64,000 nt of DNA from Streptomyces fradiae ATCC 10745 = DSM 40063 (GTDB lineage Bacteria > Actinomycetota > Actinomycetes > Streptomycetales > Streptomycetaceae): assembly GCF_008704425.1 (NCBI RefSeq), contig NZ_CP023696.1, forward strand, positions 5,682,501 through 5,746,500, read 5' to 3'. This document shows positions 1 through 8,348 of the stretch, piece by piece (position 1 is the stretch's first letter; the number at the start of each line of letters is the position of its first letter). Made by a program: the position numbers and the translations under genes. Under the pieces are notes generated by a model. That model had not been told where the DNA came from, ran no database searches, and saw nothing but the letters and a program-made list of their open reading frames with translations.

Positions 1-375
1 CAGGGTCACGAGGGTGAAGTACAGGGCGTCGACGCGCGTCTCAAGACCCGAGAACTCGCCGGGGTCGCGGGCGAGGACGAGGTAGCAGGCGGCGAAGATC
101 AGCACCGAGAGGGCCAGCAGGACGGCGATGACGAGGCCGGATCGGGTGTCGGGCCGGTCCAGCAGGATGTCGTGGATCTGCCGCAGGATCAGCACCGCCA
201 TCGCGGCCAGTGTGGCGCCCAGGATCGACCAGCTCAAGCCCGGGCGGTGGGGGCCCAGCCGGTCGAAGGGGAGCAGGAAGTACGCGGCGACCGCCGCGCC
301 CACGAGGAGTACCGCCGCTGCCGTGCCCGCGTGGCGGGTGACGAGGTCCCGGGCGCCGCGCAGGACGCCGGTCAC
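1..375 (-). CDS. Ion channel family protein (potassium-channel-like), partial
   Basis: The gene runs off the left edge; 125 codons are present from a GTG at 375. Three hydrophobic segments are visible at about residues 19-36, 47-65 and 80-101. An aromatic, Thr-containing stretch (ALYFTLVTL) at the very edge looks like the pore helix that precedes the TVG-type selectivity filter of small potassium channels, so the filter itself would lie outside the window. Small channels of this kind are common in Streptomyces. The GTG was chosen because the frame upstream of it is Arg/Gly-rich and not membrane-like. The family call is an inference from topology and the pore-helix start; another small polytopic membrane protein cannot be excluded. 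Confidence 0.7.
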   Translation of the reverse strand, partial: MTGVLRGARDLVTRHAGTAAAVLLVGAAVAAYFLLPFDRLGPHRPGLSWSILGATLAAMAVLILRQIHDILLDRPDTRSGLVIAVLLALSVLIFAACYLVLARDPGEFSGLETRVDALYFTLVTL

Positions 376-659
376 GGCGGAGGGCCCGGCCGTCGGTGCC
401 GCGCGGCCCGCGGGCCCGCCGCACCGGGTGACACCCTGCCCGCCATACCGCCTCCCGACCTTTCCGGCGCCGTCGCGCGCCCCAGTGAACCGCCGCCGCA
501 CCGACCGCCGTACGCCCAGGCACCCGGCGGGCCCGTACGTTCACGCCAACGGCCCCGCACCCGCCCGGCGGGCACGTTCCCGGCCGGCGGGCGCGCCCCG
601 GCCGTATGGCGGGGGCGGCCGCCCGGTGGCCGTCGGCCGGCGACTCCAGCCCTCCGCCG

Positions 660-1679
660 TCAGCCCGCCATCAGTTCGGAGACCTTCACGAACCGGTAGC
701 CGCGCGCCCGCAGCTCCGGGACGACGCGGCGGATCGCCTGCTCGGTCACGGGCGCCGCGCTCAGCGTGCAGTGCAGGACCACCACCGAGCCCGGCCGCAC
801 GCCCTGGAGGACCTGCCGGGCCACCGCGTCGGCGTCCTTCGCGAACGCGTCGCCGCCCACCACGTCCCACTGGACGGCCGTCACCTTCGCCGGGGCCAGC
901 GCGCGCAGCGCGTCGTCGTCGTAGCAGCCGCCGGGGAAGCGGAAGTACGGCACGACGTTGCGCACGCCCGCCGTGCGGAACGCCGCGAACGCCCGCTCCA
1001 CGTCCGCCGCCATGTCCGCGCGGCCCAGCGTGGGCAGGCCGTAGCAGGGGGTCCGGAAGGCGTGGTGGCTGTAGGAGTGGTTGGCCACCTCGAAACGCGG
1101 GTCGGCGCCGATGGACCTGGCCTGGTCGGGGTACTCCTCCGCCCACCGGCCGGTCATGAACACGGTCGCGTCCACGTCCAGGCGGCGGAGCGTGTCGATC
1201 AGCGCGGGGTTGTCGAACCGCTCGCCGCCCGCCGCGCGCGGTCCCTGGTCGGCCGTCATGTCGGCGTCGAAGGTGAGCGCGACGGTCTTCTCGGCGGCGG
1301 CCCCGCCGGAGAGGGGGGCGCGGCGCTCGAAGACGGGGGTCAGGCCGCCGGGGCCGGGGGCCAGGGTGGGCGGCACGCGCCGGGCGGCCCCGGCCCCGCC
1401 GCGCGCGGGCGCCTCGGACGCGCCGGACGCCCCGGCCGGCCCGGAGGCGGCCGGGGCGTCCGGAGAGGCGACGGGCGAGGGGGCGGCGACCTGGGCCGCC
1501 CGGTCCGCCGGGCCGGCCGCGGGGGTCCCGCAGCCGGCCAGCACGAGACCGAGACCGCAGGCAGCCAGCACCGACACACGCCGAGCAGACCGAGCAGACC
1601 GAGCAGACCGAGCAGACCGAGCAGACCGAGGAGACCGAGGAGACCGAAGACATCGAACAGATCGAGCAGAAAATCTCAC
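660..1679 (-). CDS. Polysaccharide deacetylase (NodB/CE4) lipoprotein
   Basis: 339 residues from a GTG. The N-terminus carries a run of Ser-Ala-Arg triplets (about residues 19-33) encoded by a 9-bp tandem repeat, then a hydrophobic segment ending in the lipobox LAGC (Cys50). An Ala/Pro/Gly-rich linker follows to about residue 125. The NodB homology domain keeps its metal and catalytic motifs: TFDAD (Asp138, Asp140), HSYSH (His201, His205), the RFPGG motif near 247-251, Asp272 in QWDVV, and VLHC near 301-304. It should act outside the membrane as a metal-dependent de-N-acetylase of cell-wall or exogenous amino sugars. It lies just downstream of the PhoX-like gene on the same strand. A shorter start inside the repeat is possible, because the signal sequence only begins near residue 34. 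Confidence 0.9.
   Translation of the reverse strand: MRFSARSVRCLRSPRSPRSARSARSARSARSARRVSVLAACGLGLVLAGCGTPAAGPADRAAQVAAPSPVASPDAPAASGPAGASGASEAPARGGAGAARRVPPTLAPGPGGLTPVFERRAPLSGGAAAEKTVALTFDADMTADQGPRAAGGERFDNPALIDTLRRLDVDATVFMTGRWAEEYPDQARSIGADPRFEVANHSYSHHAFRTPCYGLPTLGRADMAADVERAFAAFRTAGVRNVVPYFRFPGGCYDDDALRALAPAKVTAVQWDVVGGDAFAKDADAVARQVLQGVRPGSVVVLHCTLSAAPVTEQAIRRVVPELRARGYRFVKVSELMAG
1582..1644. repeat. 9-bp tandem repeat inside the deacetylase signal region
   Basis: Five exact copies of cgagcagac followed by two cgaggagac variants. On the minus strand they encode Ser-Ala-Arg triplets of the lipoprotein N-terminus. Because the unit is a multiple of three, copy-number change would keep the reading frame. 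Confidence 0.9.
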
Positions 1680-1680
1680 T

Positions 1681-1697
1681 ATCGGAAAGTATCCGAT
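1681..1697. promoter_or_regulatory. Inverted repeat just upstream of the deacetylase start
   Basis: Perfect 6-bp arms (atcgga / tccgat) around a 5-bp spacer, ending two bases upstream of the GTG start of the deacetylase. It could be an operator or an mRNA hairpin masking the ribosome site. I cannot assign a regulator. Confidence 0.35.
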
Positions 1698-1754
1698 CAG
1701 TTGCCCGGCGTCGCAGACGCTCCCCCCGTGTCGCCGCCCCTCGCCCGCACGGCC

Positions 1755-3131
1755 TCAGGCCCAGGGCCCGGTCACCGCGAACGTCGTCCCCGGGGTGTAG
1801 CAGTTGACGTACATCGTCCGGCCGTCCGGCGAGAAGGTGACCCCGGCGAACTCGCCCCACTCGGTGGCCTGGCCGGAGGCGTCGGTCTCCAGCGCCTGCG
1901 CGTTGCGGGCCATCGCGTACACCTCGCCGCGCCGCGTCAGCCCGTACACGTGCTGCGCGCCTCCGCCGTCCTCGCACACCATCAGTCCGCCGCCGGGGGC
2001 CAGGCAGATGTTGTCGGGCGACTCGCCGGGCAGCCGCGGGTCGGAGTCCGGGCCGAAGACCACGACCAGCGTGAGCCAGCGCAGGTGCGGGTCGTACCGC
2101 CAGACCTGCCCGTGGTGGTCGGCGGCCGACCCCTGCGAGGCGCGGGCGAAACTGGAGACGAAGTACACCGACCGGCCGCCCCAGTAGCAGCCCTCCAGCT
2201 TCTGCGCGTGCGTGATGCCGCGCCGTCCGAAGTCCTGGAACCGGATCGGGGTGCGCCGTGCCTGGCTGTCCGGTACGGGGACCCACTCCACGCGGTCGAA
2301 GCGGGTGCCCGGCTCCCTGACGGCGGACAGGTCCGGCACGCCCGGCACCCGCATCGCCTCCAGGGTGCCGCCCGCGCGCAGCGAGCCGGGGCCGCCGAGG
2401 GGCCGGTGCGGCAGGAACCGGTAGAACAGCCCGAAGGGCCGCTCGAACGCGTCCTCCGTCTCGTACACCACGCCCGAGCGGGGGTCGACGGCGACGGCCT
2501 CGTGCGCGAAGCGCCCGAGGGCGGTGAGCGGCACGGCGCCGGAGCGGCGCGGGTCGGCGGGGTCCACCTCGAAGACGAACCCGTGGTCCCGCTCGTAGCC
2601 GTCCGTCCCGGCGGTGTCCTCGGTCTCCTCGCAGGTCAGCCAGGTCCTCCAGGGCGTCGGCCCGCCCGCGCAGTTGACGGCCGTCCCGGCGACGCCGACG
2701 CGCTCGTCGACGACGGCGCCGCGCGGGTCGAGGGTGAGCACGGTGCAGCCGCCCCTGGCCGCCGGGTCGTACGTGAGCCCCGGCACGGTCGGGACGCCGA
2801 GCGGGGCGTCCGCGCCGTTCTCGTGGTTGCGGACCAGGTGGACGCGGCCGCGGCGGCCGGCGATGGCGGCCATCCCGTCGTGCCGGCCCGGCACCGCGCC
2901 CTCTCCGGAGCGCAGCGGCGCCCCCTCGCGGGACAGCACCCGGTAGCGGAAGCCGCGCGGGAGGTCGAGGAGGCCGTCGGGGTCGGGGACGAGCGGCCCG
3001 TAGCCGGTGGAGCCGGTGTGGGCGGAGGCGGCGGCCGTCCCGGCGAACAGTTCGGCGAGCGCGCCGCTGAAGGCGATCCCGGCGAGCGCGGAGCCCGTAC
3101 GGGTGAGCATCTGACGTCGTGTTGCGGACAT
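1755..3131 (-). CDS. PhoX-family (DUF839) alkaline phosphatase-like protein, Tat-exported
   Basis: 458 residues from an ATG with AGGGAG spaced about eight bases upstream, which decides this start over longer open frame further upstream. The N-terminus RRQMLTRTG followed by a hydrophobic Ala/Gly stretch and an AxA-like site is a twin-arginine signal, so the protein folds before export. The body has the acidic, metal-coordinating patches typical of PhoX/DUF839 phosphatases (NHENG, CEETE, CEDGG). Family members are calcium- and iron-dependent phosphomonoesterases. The upstream region holds nested inverted repeats. I did not find a convincing pair of PHO-box 11-mers, so phosphate control is possible but unproven here. 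Confidence 0.85.
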   Translation of the reverse strand: MSATRRQMLTRTGSALAGIAFSGALAELFAGTAAASAHTGSTGYGPLVPDPDGLLDLPRGFRYRVLSREGAPLRSGEGAVPGRHDGMAAIAGRRGRVHLVRNHENGADAPLGVPTVPGLTYDPAARGGCTVLTLDPRGAVVDERVGVAGTAVNCAGGPTPWRTWLTCEETEDTAGTDGYERDHGFVFEVDPADPRRSGAVPLTALGRFAHEAVAVDPRSGVVYETEDAFERPFGLFYRFLPHRPLGGPGSLRAGGTLEAMRVPGVPDLSAVREPGTRFDRVEWVPVPDSQARRTPIRFQDFGRRGITHAQKLEGCYWGGRSVYFVSSFARASQGSAADHHGQVWRYDPHLRWLTLVVVFGPDSDPRLPGESPDNICLAPGGGLMVCEDGGGAQHVYGLTRRGEVYAMARNAQALETDASGQATEWGEFAGVTFSPDGRTMYVNCYTPGTTFAVTGPWA

Positions 3132-3153
3132 GGCGACTCCCTGCTGGCGGACA

Positions 3154-3199
3154 GGTACACGGACGTGACTGATCCGCACACGTGTACCACGCTGCGTGG
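3154..3199. promoter_or_regulatory. Nested inverted repeats upstream of the PhoX-like gene
   Basis: ggtacac (3154-3160) pairs with gtgtacc (3182-3188) across 21 bp, and the 13-mer ccacgctgcgtgg (3187-3199) is itself a perfect palindrome around one base. The position, about 25-70 bp upstream of the ATG at 3131, suits an operator or promoter region. The regulator is not identifiable. Confidence 0.4.
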
Positions 3200-3427
3200 T
3201 GATCGGAGAACAGTGCGAATCGGGCACAGGGGTGGGGCCCGTGGGGCGGCATCGTCCGGTGGGGCCCGCCCCGCCCGGCGGGGCGGCCCGCCCCACGCGG
3301 CGGCGCGGGGTGCCGCTCATGGCCGGTTCCGGACGGTCCCGCCCTGTCGGCCCGCCGCCTCGCCGCCTCGCCGCCTCGCCGTCTCGCCGCCCTGCCGTCT
3401 CGCTGTCCGCTGACCTGGTGGGATCGT

Positions 3428-3483
3428 CGCCCTGTCGCCCTGTCGCCCTGTCGCCCTGTCGCCCTGTCGCCCTGTCGCCCTGT
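3428..3483. repeat. 8-bp minisatellite, seven exact copies
   Basis: Seven head-to-tail copies of cgccctgt. A related degenerate array of cgcctcgc-like units precedes it at about 3353-3410, and gtcggcccc-like units follow to about 3555. The array lies in the gap between the PhoX-like start and the end of osmC. I see no gene in this stretch (3132-3669). Confidence 0.9.
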
Positions 3484-3607
3484 CGGCCCCGTCGGCCCAT
3501 CGGCCCCGTCGGTCCGGGCGCGGTCGGTCCCGTCGGTCCGGGCGCGGTCGGTCCCGTGCGGGAGAGGGGCCGGGGGCCGGTGGGTCTGCCCGTACGCGGA
3601 CGCGAGA

Positions 3608-3647
3608 AGGCCCGGCCGCCGCCCGTCGCGGGGCGGTGGCCGGGCCT
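3608..3647 (-). terminator. Strong hairpin terminator downstream of osmC
   Basis: A 17-bp stem: 3608-3617 pairs perfectly with 3638-3647, one G-T pair follows, then 3619-3624 pairs with 3631-3636 around a 6-base loop. It lies about 22 bases past the osmC stop. No T-run is present, as is usual for Streptomyces terminators. Confidence 0.75.
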
Positions 3648-3669
3648 CCTGGGCCGTCGGCGCGGGCCG

Positions 3670-4098
3670 TCAGGCCGCGAGCGTCGCGGTGAGCGTGATG
3701 GTCGTGCCCGCCAGGGCCTGGCTGACCGGGCAGCCCGCCTTGGCCTCCTCCGCCGCCTTGGCGAAGGCGGCCTCGTCCACGCCGGGCACCTGGCCCTCGA
3801 CCGTCAGGTGCACGCCCGTGATGCCCGTGCCGGGCTGGAAGGTGACGTCGGCCTTGGTGGTCAGCCGGGTCGGCGGCGTGCCCGCCTTGCCGAGGACGGC
3901 CGACAGGAACATCGAGAAGCAGCTCGAGTGCGCGGCCGCGATCAGCTCCTCCGGGCTGGTCTTGCCGTTCGGCTCCTCGGCGCGCGCCGGCCAGGAGACC
4001 GGGTAGGAGCCGATGCCGGAGGAGTCGAGGGTCACGGTGCCCGTGCCCTCGGTGAGGTTGCCCTCCCAGACGGTGTGCGCGTGACGGATGGTGGCCAT
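3670..4098 (-). CDS. osmC: OsmC family peroxiredoxin
   Basis: 142 residues, the usual length of OsmC. The two redox cysteines are present: Cys60 in the helix following SPEEL (HSSC) and Cys123 in AGCP; the Glu of SPEEL (50-51) is the usual active-site acid. OsmC reduces organic hydroperoxides through these thiols in the cytosol. The start ATG at 4098 gives the canonical MATIRHAHTVWEGN beginning; longer in-frame extensions lack family support. It sits 67 bp downstream of zapE on the same strand, so it may be read with it, and it ends before a strong hairpin. Confidence 0.93.
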   Translation of the reverse strand: MATIRHAHTVWEGNLTEGTGTVTLDSSGIGSYPVSWPARAEEPNGKTSPEELIAAAHSSCFSMFLSAVLGKAGTPPTRLTTKADVTFQPGTGITGVHLTVEGQVPGVDEAAFAKAAEEAKAGCPVSQALAGTTITLTATLAA

Positions 4099-4165
4099 GC
4101 CGGCTTCCCTTCCGGCGCCGTGCGGCGCCAGGACGGTGGACGTTGGGGGCTTGCGGCCACCCAAC

Positions 4166-5233
4166 CTACTGCGCCACCAGCCCCTTCGCGTCGCGCGCGA
4201 GGGCGGTGAGGCGGGAGATCGCCCGGAAGTACTTCTTCCGGTACCCGCCGTTCAGCATCTCCTCGCCGAACAGCCGGTCGAACGGCAGTCCGGAGGCGAC
4301 CACGGGTATCTCCCGGTCGTACAGCCGGTCCGCGAGGACGACCAGGCGCAGCGCCGTCGACTGGTCGGGGACGGCCGTCACCCCGGTCAGGCACACGGCG
4401 GCCACGTCCTCCGTCAGCGCCCCGTACCGGCTCGGGTGGACCCGCGCGAGGTGGTCCAGCAGGTCGGGGAAGCGGTCCAGGGAGGCGCCCGGCGTCGCGT
4501 GGGCGGCCCGCGTCACCTGCTCGTCCGCGTACGGCGCGGGCGCCTCGGGCAGTCCGCGGTGCCGGTAGTCCTCGCCGTCGATGCGCTGCGGCCGGAAGTG
4601 GGCCGACAGGCCCTGGATCTCGCGCAGGAAGTCGGCGGCCGCGAACCGGCCCTCGCCCAGCTTCCCCGGGAGGGTGTTCGACGTGGCGGCCAGCGCGACG
4701 CCCGCCTCGACCAGCTTGCCGAGCAGCGTGGACACCAGCACCGTGTCGCCCGGGTCGTCGAGCTCGAACTCGTCGATGCACAGCAGCCGGTGCCCGCTCA
4801 GCGTCCGCACGGTCTGCTGGAAGCCGAGCGCGCCGACCAGGTTGGTCAGCTCCACGAACGTGCCGAACGCCTTGAGCGCGGGCTCGGCCGGGGTGGCGTG
4901 CCACAGCGACGCCAGCAGGTGGGTCTTGCCGACGCCGTACCCGCCGTCCAGGTAGACGCCGCGCGGTCCGCTGGGCGCGGCGGGCTTGCGGGCGAACCAG
5001 CGGCGCCTGCCCCCGGCGGCGGGCTCCCCGCCGAGACCGGCGGCGAAGTCCGCGAGGACCCGGACGGCCTCGGCCTGGCTGGGCTGGTTCGGGTCGGGGA
5101 TGTACGTGTCGAAGCGCACGCCGTCGAAACGGGGCGGCGGCACCATCTCGGCGACCAGGCGATCGGCGGGGACGTGCGGCTCGCGGGCGCACAGGGACAG
5201 CGGGACCGCTTCGGTCAGGGCACTCGTCGACAC
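4166..5233 (-). CDS. zapE: Cell division protein ZapE (AFG1-like ATPase)
   Basis: 355 residues from a GTG. The P-loop GGYGVGKTH lies at about 97-105 and the Walker B LLCIDEFELDD at about 150-160, followed by the sensor region TSNTLPG. The C-terminal part (PFDRLF, GGYRKKYFRAISRL) is typical of the ZapE/AFG1 family. In E. coli ZapE is a Z-ring-associated ATPase needed under stress; the role in Streptomyces is less clear. The gene diverges from the RibD-like gene with only 36 bp between the starts, so their promoters must overlap or lie inside the coding ends. Confidence 0.9.
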   Translation of the reverse strand: MSTSALTEAVPLSLCAREPHVPADRLVAEMVPPPRFDGVRFDTYIPDPNQPSQAEAVRVLADFAAGLGGEPAAGGRRRWFARKPAAPSGPRGVYLDGGYGVGKTHLLASLWHATPAEPALKAFGTFVELTNLVGALGFQQTVRTLSGHRLLCIDEFELDDPGDTVLVSTLLGKLVEAGVALAATSNTLPGKLGEGRFAAADFLREIQGLSAHFRPQRIDGEDYRHRGLPEAPAPYADEQVTRAAHATPGASLDRFPDLLDHLARVHPSRYGALTEDVAAVCLTGVTAVPDQSTALRLVVLADRLYDREIPVVASGLPFDRLFGEEMLNGGYRKKYFRAISRLTALARDAKGLVAQ

Positions 5234-5269
5234 ACCCCCCACTCTAAGGGCCGTGCCAGACTGCACGGC

Positions 5270-6232
5270 ATGCGACGCCTGTTCCCTGTGACCGACCAGA
5301 CACCGCCCGTTCCCGCAGCTCCGGCCGCCCCCACCGGGCCGTCGGGGCACGCGGCCGCCCCCACCGGGCCCGCCGCCGCGGCGCCCGGCGCACCGGACGC
5401 CGCCGCGCCGGCGCCCGCCGGACCGGGCGCGCGGGGAGCGGCCGGCGAGTGGTCGCTCGACGAGCTGGCCGACGCGTACGCCTACCCCGCCGACCCGGCC
5501 GCCGCCCCGCGCGGCGCCTGGCTGCGGGCGAACATGGTCTCCTCCCTGGACGGCGCCGCCCAGCACGACGGGCGCTCCCAGCCGATCTCCTCCGCCGCCG
5601 ACATGCGGGTCTTCGGCACGCTCCGGGCCCTGGCCGACGTGGTGGTCGTGGGCGCCGAGACCGTACGCCGGGAGGGGTACCGCCCCGCTCGCGCGCGGGA
5701 GGCGTTCGCCGCGCGCCGCCAGGCGGCCGGGCAGGGGCCCGCGCCCGCCGTCGCCGTGGTCAGCGCCTCGCTGGACCTGGACTTCTCGCTGCCGCTGTAC
5801 ACCTCCCCGCTCGTGCCGACCCTGGTCCTCACGGGCGCCGCCGCGCCGGCCGAGCGGGTCCGGGAGGCGGAGCGCGCCGGGGTCGAGGTGGTCGTCGCGG
5901 GCGACGGGCGGGGCGTCGACCCGGAGCGGGCCGTACGGGCGCTGGCCGCGCGCGGGCTGTCCCGGCAGCTCACCGAGGGCGGGCCGAGGCTGCTGGGGCA
6001 GTTCGTGGCCGCCGGGGTGCTGGACGAGCTGTGCCTGACCGTGTCGCCGACGCTCACCGCCGGGGACGCCCAGCGCATCGCGGGCGGGCCGTCCCTCGCG
6101 GTGCCGTCGCGCTTCGCGCTCGTGTCGGTCCTGGAGGAGGACGGCTTCCTCTTCACCCGGTACCGCCGCGCCGACCCCGACCCCGACGCCGCCCCCGACA
6201 CCGACGCCGCCCCCGGCACCGCCAGCGCCTGA
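5270..6232 (+). CDS. Pyrimidine reductase family protein (RibD C-terminal domain)
   Basis: 320 residues. A Pro/Ala-rich N-terminal tail (to about residue 60) precedes a single RibD_C domain: RANMVSSLDGA with the substrate-binding SLDG, the DMRVFG and VGAETVRREGY segments that bind NADPH, and EGGPRLLGQF near the C-terminus. No deaminase domain is present, so this is the stand-alone reductase type. It would perform a 5-amino-6-ribosylaminouracil-reductase-like or dihydrofolate-reductase-like reaction with NADPH. The riboflavin genes are not nearby, so the substrate is uncertain. The C-terminus is a short Asp-Pro/Ala repeat tail. Confidence 0.85.
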   Translation: MRRLFPVTDQTPPVPAAPAAPTGPSGHAAAPTGPAAAAPGAPDAAAPAPAGPGARGAAGEWSLDELADAYAYPADPAAAPRGAWLRANMVSSLDGAAQHDGRSQPISSAADMRVFGTLRALADVVVVGAETVRREGYRPARAREAFAARRQAAGQGPAPAVAVVSASLDLDFSLPLYTSPLVPTLVLTGAAAPAERVREAERAGVEVVVAGDGRGVDPERAVRALAARGLSRQLTEGGPRLLGQFVAAGVLDELCLTVSPTLTAGDAQRIAGGPSLAVPSRFALVSVLEEDGFLFTRYRRADPDPDAAPDTDAAPGTASA

Positions 6233-6307
6233 GTCCACGTGCCGGGGTGGTCCGGCGCGGTCCGGCGGGCGCCTGGCGCGAGCGGACGCACCGATCCGGC
6301 AACAGAT

Positions 6308-6324
6308 CGGAATTAACCGTTCCG
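6308..6324. promoter_or_regulatory. AT-rich inverted repeat upstream of the 156-residue gene
   Basis: The sequence cggaattaaccgttccg has perfect 5-bp arms and sits in the only AT-rich stretch of this gap, about 85 bp before the GTG at 6407. It probably lies in the promoter of the downstream gene. No regulator can be named. Confidence 0.3.
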
Positions 6325-6406
6325 CTTACCCCCGGCTGGGCACACTTACCTTCGCAGACCCCGTGCGCGCACGGGGGGAAAAGGTTTCCGCAGAAGGGCT
6401 CCGAAG

Positions 6407-6877
6407 GTGTTCACAAGCGTGCTGATGATCGAGAAACCGCTGTCGTCCGTGGACGTGGACTTCGTCACGACCCTGCACGGGGACGAGGCCGTCTCCTTCA
6501 TCGTGCTCATGCAGCCCCGCGGCGACCAGGCCGACGCACTGCTGCGCGCCATCGACGACGTCGCCGTCGGCGCGCTGAAGGACGCCGCCAGGGAGGGCGA
6601 GGAGCCGTCCGGCAGCGAGGCGCGGCGTCCCGCGGAGACCGCCCTGGAGCGGTCGGTGCAGGCCCTGCGCGACGCCGGCTGCGAGGCCGTCGGGCAGGTC
6701 GTCGAGGACCACCCGCTGGACAAGATGAAGGCCGTGGTGGAGGAGTCGGAGGCCGACGAGGTGATCGTGCTGACCGCCCCGCACTACGTGGAGGAGTTCT
6801 TCCACCGCGACTGGGCGTCCCGCGCCCGCCACAAGGTCGGCGTACCGGTGCTCAAGCTCTTCGCGCACAACGAATAG
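6407..6877 (+). CDS. Conserved actinobacterial protein of unknown function
   Basis: 156 residues from a GTG. The protein has alternating hydrophobic strands and amphipathic helices, with a C-terminal segment of the form (V)EESEADEVIVLTAPHYVEEFFHRDWASRAR that resembles the nucleotide-fold end of universal-stress-like proteins. Related Streptomyces proteins are sometimes labelled indole-3-glycerol phosphate synthase. This protein is far too short for that TIM barrel and lacks its motifs, so I do not use that name. It ends 44 bp before murC on the same strand and could be co-transcribed with it. An internal ATG at 6425 is an alternative start. Confidence 0.75.
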   Translation: MFTSVLMIEKPLSSVDVDFVTTLHGDEAVSFIVLMQPRGDQADALLRAIDDVAVGALKDAAREGEEPSGSEARRPAETALERSVQALRDAGCEAVGQVVEDHPLDKMKAVVEESEADEVIVLTAPHYVEEFFHRDWASRARHKVGVPVLKLFAHNE

Positions 6878-6921
6878 GCTGGGCCCCCGCACGTACGCCA
6901 CACCCCCGGGGAGAGAACCGC

Positions 6922-8319
6922 ATGGCACCCGCCATCCCTGCCGCAATGGAACGGCCGCACTTCATCGGCATCGGCGGCGCCGGAATGTCGGGCATCGCGA
7001 AGATCCTCGCCCAGCGCGGGGCCAAGGTCGCCGGCAGCGACGCGCGCGAGTCCGAGACCGCCGCGTCGCTGCGCGCCCTCGGCGCGACCGTCCACATCGG
7101 GCACGCGGCCCACCACCTCGCCGACGACACCAGCGGCGTCGTCGTCTCCAGCGCCATCCGGGACGACAACCCGGAGCTGGCCCGCGCGCGGGAGCTCGGC
7201 ATCCCCGTCGTGCACCGCTCCGACGCGCTCGCCGCGCTGATGGACGGCCTGCGCGCCATCGCCGTGGCCGGTACGCACGGCAAGACCACCACCACGTCGA
7301 TGCTGGCCGTCGCCCTCACCGAGCTGGGCCTCGACCCGTCGTACGCGATCGGCGGCGACCTCGCGGGCCCCGGCACGAACGCCCGGCACGGCGCGGGCGA
7401 CCTCTTCGTCGCCGAGGCCGACGAGAGCGACCGCAGCTTCCAGAAGTACGTCCCCGAGGTCGCCCTCGTCCTCAACGTCGAGCTGGACCACCATGCCAAC
7501 TACGCCTCACTCGAGGAGATCTACGAGTCGTTCGAGGCGTTCGTCGCGAAGATCCCGCACGGTGGCACCCTCGTCGTCGGCGAGCACGCGGGCGCCCGCG
7601 AGCTGGCCGGACGCGTCTCGGGCCGCCCCGGACTGGACATCCTGCGCGTCGGCGAGTCGGAGGACTCCTCCGACGTGTGGATCCGCCGCATCACCCCGCA
7701 CGGCATGACCAGCGAGGTCACCGTGGTGCTCGACGGCGCCGAGCACACCTTCACGGTCTCCGTGCCCGGCCGCCACTACGCCCACAACGCCGCCGCGGCC
7801 CTCGCCGCCGGCTCCCGCGCGGGCGTCGACCCGGCCGAGCTGGCCCGCGCCCTCACCGCGTACACGGGCGTCGGCCGCCGCCTCCAGTCCAAGGGCGAGG
7901 CCGCGGGCGTGCAGGTCATCGACTCCTACGCGCACCACCCCACCGAGATGACCGCCGACCTGGAGGCGATGCGCGCGGCCGCCGGGACCGACCGCCGCCT
8001 CCTCGTCGTCTTCCAGCCGCACCTGTTCTCCCGCACCCAGGAGCTGGGCACGGAGATGGGCCGGGCCCTCGCGCTCGCCGACGAGTCGCTCGTCCTCGAC
8101 ATCTACCCGGCCCGCGAGGACCCGATCCCGGGCGTCACCAGCGCCGTGATCACCGAAGCGGCGACGGCGGCCGGGGCGCGGGTCACCGCCGTCCACGACA
8201 AGGCGGAGGTCCCCGAGGCGATCGCGGGAATGGCGCGGCCCGGCGATCTCGTTCTCACCATGGGCGCAGGCGACGTCACGGACCTCGGCCCGAGGATCCT
8301 CGACCGCCTGGCGCACTGA
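6922..8319 (+). CDS. murC: UDP-N-acetylmuramate--L-alanine ligase
   Basis: 465 residues from an ATG preceded by GGGAGAG. It catalyses ATP-dependent addition of L-Ala to UDP-MurNAc, the first amino-acid step of peptidoglycan stem synthesis, in the cytosol. The N-terminal UDP-binding loop is GIGGAGMSG (about 16-24) and the ATP loop is GTHGKTTTT (117-125). The central-domain EADESD and LNVELDHHANY motifs and the C-terminal DSYAHHPTE and FQPHLFSRT motifs follow in order. Length and motifs are canonical. As usual in Streptomyces it lies outside the main dcw cluster. msrB follows after 29 bp on the same strand. Confidence 0.97.
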   Translation: MAPAIPAAMERPHFIGIGGAGMSGIAKILAQRGAKVAGSDARESETAASLRALGATVHIGHAAHHLADDTSGVVVSSAIRDDNPELARARELGIPVVHRSDALAALMDGLRAIAVAGTHGKTTTTSMLAVALTELGLDPSYAIGGDLAGPGTNARHGAGDLFVAEADESDRSFQKYVPEVALVLNVELDHHANYASLEEIYESFEAFVAKIPHGGTLVVGEHAGARELAGRVSGRPGLDILRVGESEDSSDVWIRRITPHGMTSEVTVVLDGAEHTFTVSVPGRHYAHNAAAALAAGSRAGVDPAELARALTAYTGVGRRLQSKGEAAGVQVIDSYAHHPTEMTADLEAMRAAAGTDRRLLVVFQPHLFSRTQELGTEMGRALALADESLVLDIYPAREDPIPGVTSAVITEAATAAGARVTAVHDKAEVPEAIAGMARPGDLVLTMGAGDVTDLGPRILDRLAH

Positions 8320-8348
8320 CGGTCCGAGCCGAGGGAGCTGACCAGACC

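Noticed and set aside
541-3252. Very long minus-strand open frame (about 900 codons) across the deacetylase and PhoX genes
   Set aside because: Arg/Pro/Gly-rich translation with no domain; it is the off-frame shadow of two well-supported genes on the same strand.
3132-3260. PHO box upstream of the PhoX-like gene
   Set aside because: I looked for tandem GTTCACC-type 11-mers and saw only partial resemblance (gtgtacc); listed as an inverted repeat of unknown function instead.
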